Shown here: positions 7,026 through 11,946 of the stretch, piece by piece
Layout: each line of letters starts with the position of its first letter
Numbering within the stretch: the stretch's first letter is position 1
Source of the DNA: a bacterium
GTDB taxonomy: Bacteria; Spirochaetota; UBA4802; UBA5550
Length of the DNA stretch: 11,946 bases
NCBI GenBank assembly: GCA_024224995.1
Contig: JAAENB010000140.1
Coordinates: 1-11,946 of the forward strand
Direction of reading: 5' to 3'
Made by a program: the position numbers and the translations under genes
Notes under the pieces: generated by a model
Seen by the model: only the letters and a program-made list of their open reading frames with translations
Told to the model about the DNA's origin: nothing
The model's database searches: none

Positions 7026-7982
7026 ATGAAAAGAAATACATTTTTTTCAGGTGTTGTTTCTATGGGGTTGGTGTGTCTGTTTGCTTTTTCAGGTTGTGAG
7101 GCTGGTTTAACGAGTAATGCGGGGAATGGTTCCGGAGTTGGTTCGGGAGATAGCGGATTTAGTTTTTCAGATTTATATTCACGCATACAGGTTTTAGAGG
7201 AAGAGACCAGGCGACTGCAGCAGGTTAATAATGAACAGGAAATAACGATTAGAACGCTAAGCGGTGATTCATCAAATTCTATCGGCGCTTTAAATGCAGC
7301 TGTTGATAGTAATACAGTTTCTATTGATAGCAATACTGCTTTTATTAACACGAATACTGCTTCGATTAACACGAATACTGCTTCGATTAACACGAACACT
7401 GCTTCGATTAACACGAATACTGCTTCGATTAACATAAATACTGCTTCGATTAACATGAATACTGCTTCTATTGACAGTAATGCTGCTTCGATTAACACGA
7501 ATACTGCTTCTATCAATAATTTAAACAGCAATGTGTCCGGTCATTATTCACGGATACAGGCCCTGGAAAGTGAAGCAGCCCTTCGGGAAAAGCTTGCCGC
7601 GCCTGTAGGGTCAATACAGGCATGGCATAAAAACCTGGCATATACGCCAACGCTGCCCGAAGGTTGGGCTGAATGTAATGGAGCCCCTGTTGATGATCCC
7701 CATAGTGTCTACTATGGAATGAATACTCCGAACCTTAATGGAGAAAGAAGATTTCTCAGGGGATCAAGCTCTTCCGGAGCGATGGAAGATGACGCTGTTC
7801 AGGAGCATAGTCATTTTTACAATGCTGCCAGCGGCGGCTCTTACTTTTCCCCGAAAGGTACTTATTATGGATTTCATTGGACCCATACTCAAACTGACTC
7901 CGAAGGTGTAAGAGGGGCAAGAGCTGCCTCCGAAACCCGTCCTGTTAACATGTCCGTTGTTTGGATAATGAGAATTAAATAG
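7026..7982 (+). CDS. Lipoprotein with heptad-repeat stalk and phage tail-collar-like C-terminal domain
   Basis: A 318-residue protein. ATG 7026 is chosen because AAGGTGAGG (7011-7019) is its ribosome site; an in-frame GTG at 7014 lies within that site. Residues 1-24 form a lipoprotein signal ending AFSGC (Cys24). A Gly/Ser linker follows, then coiled-coil sequence YSRIQVLEEETRRLQQ (51-66). Residues 94-163 are ten heptads of the type NTNTASI, then YSRIQALESEA (174-184) repeats the first motif. From 193 the collar-like part starts with PVGSIQAWHKN, then LPEGWAECNG, TPNLNGERRFLRG and the ending ETRPVNMSVVWIMRIK. Those features match C-terminal tail-collar / fibre-tip domains (GW.ECNG, PNL.G.FLRG, E.RP.N..V.WI..I). 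The likely form is a trimeric stalk anchored by lipid with the collar domain at the tip, used for binding. No other phage gene is near, so it is a domesticated surface protein, not prophage. Trimer formation and location are inferred. Confidence 0.85.
   Translation: MKRNTFFSGVVSMGLVCLFAFSGCEAGLTSNAGNGSGVGSGDSGFSFSDLYSRIQVLEEETRRLQQVNNEQEITIRTLSGDSSNSIGALNAAVDSNTVSIDSNTAFINTNTASINTNTASINTNTASINTNTASININTASINMNTASIDSNAASINTNTASINNLNSNVSGHYSRIQALESEAALREKLAAPVGSIQAWHKNLAYTPTLPEGWAECNGAPVDDPHSVYYGMNTPNLNGERRFLRGSSSSGAMEDDAVQEHSHFYNAASGGSYFSPKGTYYGFHWTHTQTDSEGVRGARAASETRPVNMSVVWIMRIK
7305..7514 (+). repeat. 21-bp tandem repeat encoding heptads
   Basis: Ten 21-bp units encode N/D-x-N-T-A-S-I. Four adjacent units (7347-7430) are almost identical, with core AACACGAATACTGCTTCGAT. 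Outer units are more divergent (GATAGTAATACAGTTTCTAT at the left; 7515 onward degenerates into NNLNSNV). The unit keeps both frame and heptad phase, so copy-number change would lengthen or shorten the stalk without breaking the protein. Confidence 0.9.
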
Positions 7983-8029
7983 GCCGCCGGGATCTCTGTT
8001 TGAAAAGAACAGCTCTTTCATGGGGCGGC
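7983..8029 (+). terminator. Compound hairpin directly after the collar lipoprotein gene
   Basis: GCCGCC (7983-7988), immediately after the stop codon, pairs with GGCGGC (8024-8029). Inside, CTGTT (7996-8000) pairs with AACAG (8008-8012). There is no T-run. It is a probable 3'-end structure. Confidence 0.4.
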
Positions 8030-8090
8030 AAATGCAAGTTGTAAAAAAAAGACGATTACGTTTGACGATTGGAAGCCCATGAGAGAGAGA

Positions 8091-8110
8091 GGCGTGCGGA
8101 GGGGCACGCC
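8091..8110 (-). terminator. Hairpin at the end of the barrel-pair operon
   Basis: GGCGTGC (8091-8097) and GCACGCC (8104-8110) form a perfect 7-bp stem with a 6-nt loop, one base beyond the TAA (8112-8114) of the minus-strand gene. It is a likely end for that operon and may serve both strands. No T-run follows on the minus strand. Confidence 0.5.
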
Positions 8111-8111
8111 C

Positions 8112-8576
8112 TTAAAACACCATAGGCACTCCCAGCAAAACACCAAATTCTATGTATCCTTCATTATTAACGGGAATATAATTATACCGCCCATAGACTC
8201 CCGCATAACCGCAGTTGGCAACCAGGCGGGTTGTTATTCCCGGTTTAATACCGGTATCTCCTGTCCTGGGAAAAACACCAAGGAATCCCACGTCAATACT
8301 AAGGCGGCGTATTCCAATTCTCGGTCCTATTGAACTCCGGAATTCATTATCGCTCCAAAGAAAATCGCCATACCCGCCAACCAGGTATAAACTTGTTGTG
8401 AACAGCCTTTCAATACTCAAATTCGCCCCAACATGGTATCCCGTTCCCGCAGAACTGCCAAGATTTATTCCGGGTGAAACACATATATACACCGGTTTGT
8501 TCTTCTCGGCAAAAGCCCGGCTGCCGGTTGTTAGAACTATCATTAGCAGCAGTACTGTTGTTGTATACTTTCTCAT
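8112..8576 (-). CDS. Small exported protein, probable outer-membrane beta-barrel (copy 2 of pair)
   Basis: A 154-residue protein with a Sec signal peptide ending RAFA (cleavage after about residue 23). The mature part has alternating strands rich in Gly and aromatic residues (PGINLGSSAGTGYHVGANL, LVGGYGDFLWSDNEF, GITTRLVANCGYAGVYGRYN) and ends in a strand GYIEFGVLLGVPMVF with a terminal Phe, the usual end of outer-membrane barrels. Length and pattern suggest a barrel of about eight strands. The ribosome site is AGGAG, 7 nt before ATG. It lies 20 nt downstream of its paralogue at 8597-9058 and is surely co-transcribed with it. More than half of the positions are the same in the two proteins by eye. 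No specific function is recognised. Confidence 0.75.
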   Translation of the reverse strand: MRKYTTTVLLLMIVLTTGSRAFAEKNKPVYICVSPGINLGSSAGTGYHVGANLSIERLFTTSLYLVGGYGDFLWSDNEFRSSIGPRIGIRRLSIDVGFLGVFPRTGDTGIKPGITTRLVANCGYAGVYGRYNYIPVNNEGYIEFGVLLGVPMVF

Positions 8577-8596
8577 AATTCAACTCCTGTTCAATT

Positions 8597-9058
8597 TCAC
8601 AACTTGATAGGATATCTTAGCAAAACACCAAATTCTATATATCCGTTGGAATCCCCGGGAAAATAATTATACCGCCCATAAATTCCCCCAAAACTACAGG
8701 CGGCAATGAGGCGGGTTGTTAGCCCCGCTTTGATTCCGGCATTTCCTTCCCGGGGAAAAACACCAAGGACTCCCACGTCAATGCCAACTACAACTAATCG
8801 AAACCCCGCTCCCATTGAACTGCGGAATTCATTACCGCTCCAAAGAAAATCGCCATACCCGGCTAAAGTGGTGAAGCTGCTTCCGTAAAACTTTTCAATA
8901 CTCAGATCGGCCCCAATATGGTGTCCTGTTTCAGTTGAACGGCCAAAATTTATTCCAGGTGAAACAGATGTAACATCACGAAACGTAAGGGCAAACCCCC
9001 GCTTTCCTGCTGTTAGAACAGTCATAAATAATAACACGATTGTGATATACTTTTTCAT
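8597..9058 (-). CDS. Small exported protein, probable outer-membrane beta-barrel (copy 1 of pair)
   Basis: A 153-residue protein with a signal peptide (MKKYITIVLLFMTVLTAG, cleavage near GFA, residue 23). It shares with the gene at 8112-8576 the blocks SVSPGIN.G, DLSIE, AGYGDFLWSGNEFRSS, IDVG.LGVFPR, TTRL, GRYNY and GYIEFGVLL. Differences cluster in predicted loops (HHIGADLSIEKFYGSSFTT; FRLVVVG), as expected if loops face outside and change fast. The last residues PIKL lack the terminal aromatic found in the sister. The ribosome site is GGGAG, 7 nt before ATG. The leaders of the two copies are alike (GGAGCTGAACC and GGAGTTGAATT before ATG), so the duplication included the translation start region. 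It is the first gene of the operon; no strong promoter box was recognised upstream. Confidence 0.75.
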   Translation of the reverse strand: MKKYITIVLLFMTVLTAGKRGFALTFRDVTSVSPGINFGRSTETGHHIGADLSIEKFYGSSFTTLAGYGDFLWSGNEFRSSMGAGFRLVVVGIDVGVLGVFPREGNAGIKAGLTTRLIAACSFGGIYGRYNYFPGDSNGYIEFGVLLRYPIKL

Positions 9059-9079
9059 GGTTCAGCTCCCGGTTTATTT

Positions 9080-9340
9080 ACTCAATCCACAACCAATATA
9101 CCGCTAAAAGCGGGTTTCGCCCTCCTGAAACCGGCAATTGCTGAAATTAGGAGGCAGGAACTGTAACGCTTCACAGAAAATGAAGAGCTGTTTGAGTTGA
9201 ATACGAAGGAACCCTCCCTGGATGGGAGAGTGACATTGGGAATAATTTTTTATATGGAGGATATATCATCCGGACACCAGGTGCCGCAGTTGTCAGAGCC
9301 GGTATCCGGGACTTCTTTACCCGGTTTGTCAATGCTTTAG
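9080..9340 (+). pseudogene. Possible decayed gene remnant with in-frame stop
   Basis: One plus-strand frame reads NIPLKAGFALLKPAIAEIRR QEL, a TAA at 9164-9166, then RFTENEELFELNTKEPSLDG and RVTLGIIFYMED, ending at TAG 9338-9340. Without the TAA it would be 86 codons of plausible protein with charged helical character. There is no start or ribosome site. I recognise no family, and the minus-strand context of both neighbours makes it an orphan. It could be chance. Confidence 0.25.
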
Positions 9341-10800
9341 CGGCATTTCAACACTTCCACTTCTCTAGGAAAAGGCTCATCGCTTTTTTTTCTTTCTTCT
9401 TTTTCAATTTTACACTTAGATATTCTTGATTCACTTATTTCAAACCAATAATTAAAATAATCAATTGCTTGCTTATTTTCTTTTTCCATTGGGCTTTCCA
9501 ATATACAATTTGTTTCAGAAAATGGTCCTTTTCGATCTTCAATAGCGACCCCGGTTTTTAAACCATCCCGGGTTAGCAGTTCCAGAACCGGTATCCTGGT
9601 TGCATCAACATTGTAGAAACCTTCACCCCAATGTTTCTTGCATAGTGTCAGATCGGGATTAAACGGGCTCAGCAAAGTACTGAATTTTGAACCCGTTGGT
9701 TTGTAATCAAATTCTTTGTTAGATCCATATTTATCTAATAATAATTGTAATCTCACTTTTGTGGCTTCTTGCTCCAAAATTGTAATTTCCGGACGATGCT
9801 GCTTCATTACCTGGTACAATTCACAGATATCTACATGTGGAGTAGGACTAAACCAATTTTTGTTGCAAGTTAAATTACATCCTTCGAAGTTATCTTTTTT
9901 GCATTTTGGGTAGTTTGATGCACTTGTAGACTGTGCGCATACAGCGGTCACTCCCCAGAGGTACATCATGGAGTCAATTTTTTTTTGAAGCGCTTTATCC
10001 ATAGCAATTTCTTCGCTATTACAATTCAGCAAAAGACTGGATGAATGTATATTTTCCTGCAAATTAAAGCTACCAAATATATGGGCTGGTACATGTAATA
10101 TTTTTTCTAGCGGTATGCCGAATGTGGCCTGACCTTTCTTTCCATTACTTCTGTGTTTAAAACAAAAAAAATGTCCTTTCTTGTTCATAGCCTTGAGTTT
10201 CAGCAGGTTATACCATGAACTCATATCTTCCTTGGATGATATAAATTTATTACCTTTTATTAAATCTGGCAACCGTTCATTGTAAAACGACAACATTGCC
10301 CCCTCACCACTATAACCATTACGCAACGTGCATACATCGTACACGGTTTCAATAAAAAGACGTACGGCAGCTCTTACATTGTGATGCAATACTCTGTCAT
10401 ATGGCAATGGTCCAGTGGCTATTTCAATTATCCCGGAACCATATTTTAATTTGTAATCATGTTGAGTACTGAAAGCTGCAGGAATGTTTTTATTGGCCGA
10501 AATCGCAAACGCTTCAAAAAAACGCTTTGATATCGAAGAACCGTTATCAACTGTCACGCTGAATAAACCATATTTTTCGAATTCCGGAGAGTCACCTTCT
10601 GTCCTGAAAATTAAAGAGTCAGGGGTCTTTTCTTCAACTGAAACAAATCGACTGGTACCATAATGATAGTTGTAAGCGTCAACCTCAATCTCAACTTCAA
10701 ATCCCATTGAAGGGAGTGTTTGAGCATACAGTACATTAGTAAAAAGGGTTATTATAGCTATAGCAGCTAACGACAGTTTTAATACGATAAAAAATTTCAT
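9337..10800 (-). CDS. Secreted 487-aa protein, faintly amidoligase / glutamate-cysteine-ligase-like
   Basis: The start is firm: AGGAGG lies 7 nt before ATG (10798-10800). Residues 1-26 are a Sec signal peptide (cleavage VLYA/Q). The mature protein begins with GFEVEIEVD (33-41), has IIEIATGPLP (124-133), GKKGQATFGIPL (220-231) and late VLELL / AIEDRKG (405-425). An opening G.E.E, a middle E...T.P and a later Q-x-T-x-G strand followed by an E-x-R type segment recall the glutamine-synthetase/GCS-like and amidoligase superfamily, whose acidic residues hold metal and ATP. The likeness is by motif only and weak. Against it, ATP is scarce outside the cytoplasm. Six or more cysteines in the second half (CKKDNFEGCNLTC and others) fit an exported disulphide-bonded protein. 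The last 40 residues are highly charged. It is a single-gene unit with its own promoter-like site; its stop overlaps the end of the plus-strand remnant. Confidence 0.75.
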   Translation of the reverse strand: MKFFIVLKLSLAAIAIITLFTNVLYAQTLPSMGFEVEIEVDAYNYHYGTSRFVSVEEKTPDSLIFRTEGDSPEFEKYGLFSVTVDNGSSISKRFFEAFAISANKNIPAAFSTQHDYKLKYGSGIIEIATGPLPYDRVLHHNVRAAVRLFIETVYDVCTLRNGYSGEGAMLSFYNERLPDLIKGNKFISSKEDMSSWYNLLKLKAMNKKGHFFCFKHRSNGKKGQATFGIPLEKILHVPAHIFGSFNLQENIHSSSLLLNCNSEEIAMDKALQKKIDSMMYLWGVTAVCAQSTSASNYPKCKKDNFEGCNLTCNKNWFSPTPHVDICELYQVMKQHRPEITILEQEATKVRLQLLLDKYGSNKEFDYKPTGSKFSTLLSPFNPDLTLCKKHWGEGFYNVDATRIPVLELLTRDGLKTGVAIEDRKGPFSETNCILESPMEKENKQAIDYFNYWFEISESRISKCKIEKEERKKSDEPFPREVEVLKCR

Positions 10801-10915
10801 TTATGGGCCTCCTTTCCTTTTTCAGCACTTATAACCGCTCTGCTTACGAATCATTAGAATTTGGCGTGGAGAATAGTACAAAATTTTCAACCAGGTACAC
10901 CTCATCCGATTAATA

Positions 10916-10944
10916 AAAATATCAATTAATCCGGACAAGGTCAA
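10916..10944 (-). promoter_or_regulatory. Promoter of the secreted 487-aa gene
   Basis: On the minus strand TTGACC (10939-10944) is followed after 17 bp by TATTTT (10916-10921). It lies about 115 nt before the start codon. A 7-bp inverted repeat, GATTAAT (10908-10914) and ATTAATC (10925-10931), spans the -10 box and could be an operator. Confidence 0.45.
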
Positions 10945-10984
10945 GCTCTTTTTCAGGATATTAAAATTTGAATGTCTTTTTTTA

Positions 10985-11200
10985 AATGCCGGTAATATTT
11001 TCATAACCGGTAATACAACCGGGAATCTTGATGGGAGTCCCGGTAGAGGAGAATGGGATTTTTTCCTTGAACGGTATGATCAATACGGTGTTCGCACCTG
11101 GGTTGTCCAGGAAGGAACCGATCAAAATGACTGCGGCTGCAGAGTAGTAGTCGACAATGACGGGAATTCCGGATTCGACTATAGTAAGATACTTGTATAA
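10985..11200 (+). pseudogene. Remnant of an SBBP-type beta-propeller repeat gene
   Basis: The plus-strand frame ending at TAA 11198-11200 reads AGNIFITGNTTGNLDG, then DFFLERYDQYGVRTWVVQEG, then TDQNDCGCRVVVDNDGNSGF and ends YSKILV. This matches the SBBP (seven-bladed beta-propeller) repeat, whose pattern is GN.YVTG.T.G.LDG....G..D.FL.KYD..G...W....G, then a ..VDS.GN step. About one and a third units remain. No start codon or ribosome site leads into it, and the upstream frame (about 10877-10984) does not look like protein. It is best read as the 3' stump of a lost surface-protein gene. The match is direct motif reading; loss of the 5' part is inferred. Confidence 0.6.
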
Positions 11201-11201
11201 A

Positions 11202-11235
11202 AAACAATTGACATTGTTTATAATTATCATAAACT
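11202..11235 (+). promoter_or_regulatory. Promoter-like region with dyad over the -35 box, for the LEA14-like gene
   Basis: TTGACA (11208-11213) with TAAACT (11230-11235) at 16 bp is the best pair; the -10 is weak. The -35 box sits within a 7-bp inverted repeat, AAACAAT (11202-11208) and ATTGTTT (11213-11219), with a 4-nt centre, a possible repressor site. The start codon is about 40 nt downstream. Confidence 0.4.
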
Positions 11236-11275
11236 AAATTTCATTATTTATTATTTTTTTATAGAGGGTAAAAAC

Positions 11276-11839
11276 ATGAAAAAATTTATTATTATCACTT
11301 TAGCAGTTTTGGTTATGACTTCCTGCGCCACCTTAAAGCAAAATATTGAAGCGCGGAAAAATTTAAAAAATTGTAAATATGAACTGGTGACGGTTAAACT
11401 TAAAAAGGTTGATCTTGACGGCATTAGCGTCAAATCTCTCTATTTCGATCTTCACCTCAAGATTACCAATACCACGAAATCGGAAGTCGCGCTTGATCGT
11501 GTGGAAGGTAATATCTTTCTTGATAGATACCAGACTTCAAAAATCAGCCACAAAAAGTTTGTAAGAATAAAGCCTTCTCAGTCAGCTGTTGAGGTTATAG
11601 AGATTATGGTTCCCTTCAAGCAAGCGGTGAAATCGCTGGGGCGTAAACCCGATAAAATAATTGTTAAAGCCAAAGTTTTTGTTAATATAATGATAGGTTC
11701 TTTTTCTTTACGCACCCCTATATCCATAGAGGTAACAAAGGCATTCCCAATCCCCTATGATGAAATTGAAAAAATTATCAGGAAAAATGCAAAGAACATC
11801 AAAAAGACAATAAAATCTAAAATTAGAAAGTTTTTTTAA
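11276..11839 (+). CDS. LEA14-like (LEA_2 / WHy domain) lipoprotein
   Basis: A 187-residue protein with a lipoprotein signal peptide (MKKFIIITLAVLVMTSC, Cys17). Residues about 35-155 form the LEA_2/WHy pattern: ELVTVKLKKVDLDGISVKSL, a strand FDLHLKITNTTKSEVALDRV with the characteristic N-T/P after LK.TN, GNIFLDRYQTS, a ..IKPSQSAVEV.. strand, and PISIEV near the end. This domain is a small fibronectin-like beta sandwich linked in plants and bacteria to desiccation or stress tolerance, and many bacterial copies are lipoproteins. The last 30 residues are Lys-rich and helical (EIEKIIRKNAKNIKKTIKSK), so the tail is strongly basic. The ribosome site is GAGGG, 7 nt before ATG. It has its own promoter-like site and a hairpin 10 nt after the stop. 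Confidence 0.8.
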   Translation: MKKFIIITLAVLVMTSCATLKQNIEARKNLKNCKYELVTVKLKKVDLDGISVKSLYFDLHLKITNTTKSEVALDRVEGNIFLDRYQTSKISHKKFVRIKPSQSAVEVIEIMVPFKQAVKSLGRKPDKIIVKAKVFVNIMIGSFSLRTPISIEVTKAFPIPYDEIEKIIRKNAKNIKKTIKSKIRKFF

Positions 11840-11848
11840 AAGTCATTT

Positions 11849-11878
11849 GCACGGAAACCGGTTCGCTGGTTTCTGTGC
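11849..11878 (+). terminator. Hairpin after the LEA14-like gene
   Basis: GCACGGAAACC (11849-11859) pairs with GGTTTCTGTGC (11868-11878) with one G-T pair, giving an 11-bp stem with an 8-nt loop, 10 nt beyond the stop. There is only a short T-rich tail (ATGTTTAG) after it. It is the strongest terminator-like structure in the window. Confidence 0.6.
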
Positions 11879-11946
11879 ATGTTTAGCAGTTAATTTGAAA
11901 ACGTTCAATTACCATAACTTATTCCGAGAAAATAATCCCCGGCTTC

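Noticed and set aside
7305..7514. CRISPR-like short repeat array
   Set aside because: There are no unique spacers; the 21-bp units are contiguous, in frame and encode heptads.
7007..7531. Minus-strand frame with IEAVF repeats
   Set aside because: It is the shadow of the 21-bp heptad repeat of the collar lipoprotein.
8079..8607. Plus-strand frames opposite the barrel gene at 8112-8576
   Set aside because: The minus-strand gene has a signal peptide, a ribosome site and a paralogue; the plus-strand frames are Pro/Arg-rich shadows.
10982..11230. Two overlapping minus-strand frames
   Set aside because: They lie antisense to the SBBP remnant, have no ribosome site and no recognisable protein pattern.
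547..11275. Integron cassette array with attC sites between genes
   Set aside because: Genes are on both strands with their own promoters, the hairpins lack matching core sites, and no integrase is seen.

Overview
The window looks like an accessory region of a diderm bacterium with moderate to low G+C. Three lipoprotein signal peptides have relaxed lipoboxes (LNTSC, AFSGC, MTSC). Two small predicted outer-membrane barrel proteins, a large ankyrin protein, an LEA14-like lipoprotein and FG-GAP/SBBP propeller repeats are also present. This mix is common in Spirochaetota, but no rRNA or marker gene is present, so that placement is a moderate-to-weak inference. Most genes have a clear Shine-Dalgarno about 6-7 nt before the start.

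Layout. 1-546: the 3' end of an FG-GAP/VCBS repeat gene built of 153-bp units. 574-761: a GC-rich hairpin and a decayed phage tail-collar coding remnant. 938-4363: a 1141-aa protein with a probable beta-propeller N-terminal part and a helical, hydrophobic C-terminal part, resembling a family of large uncharacterised proteins I recall mainly from fungi. 4386-4496: another short coding-like remnant. 4564-5049: a lipoprotein that is essentially one Cache sensor domain, behind a promoter-like site with an unusually long spacer. 5069-6721 (minus): a 17-unit ankyrin protein with a GTG start. 7026-7982: a lipoprotein with a 21-bp/heptad repeat stalk and a C-terminal phage-tail-collar-like domain. 8112-9058 (minus): two tandemly duplicated small exported proteins, probably outer-membrane barrels. 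9080-9340: a possible relic with an in-frame stop. 9337-10800 (minus): a secreted 487-aa protein with faint similarity to the amidoligase / glutamate-cysteine-ligase-like fold. 10985-11200: a relic of an SBBP propeller gene. 11276-11839: an LEA14/WHy-domain lipoprotein.

How the parts may work together. Nearly every intact product is predicted to be exported, lipid-anchored, outer-membrane or repeat-built for binding, and no metabolic or information-processing gene is seen. Strand changes and separate promoters argue against one operon; only the barrel pair is a clear transcription unit. Gaps between genes hold truncated 3' ends of other repeat/surface genes, so the region reads as a fast-changing cell-surface locus where gene ends are gained, shuffled and lost. 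The items most worth following are the 1141-aa fungal-like protein, the collar-domain lipoprotein with its repeat stalk flanked by a duplicated motif, and the exported ligase-like protein. No CRISPR array, tRNA, rRNA, transposase or integrase was found.
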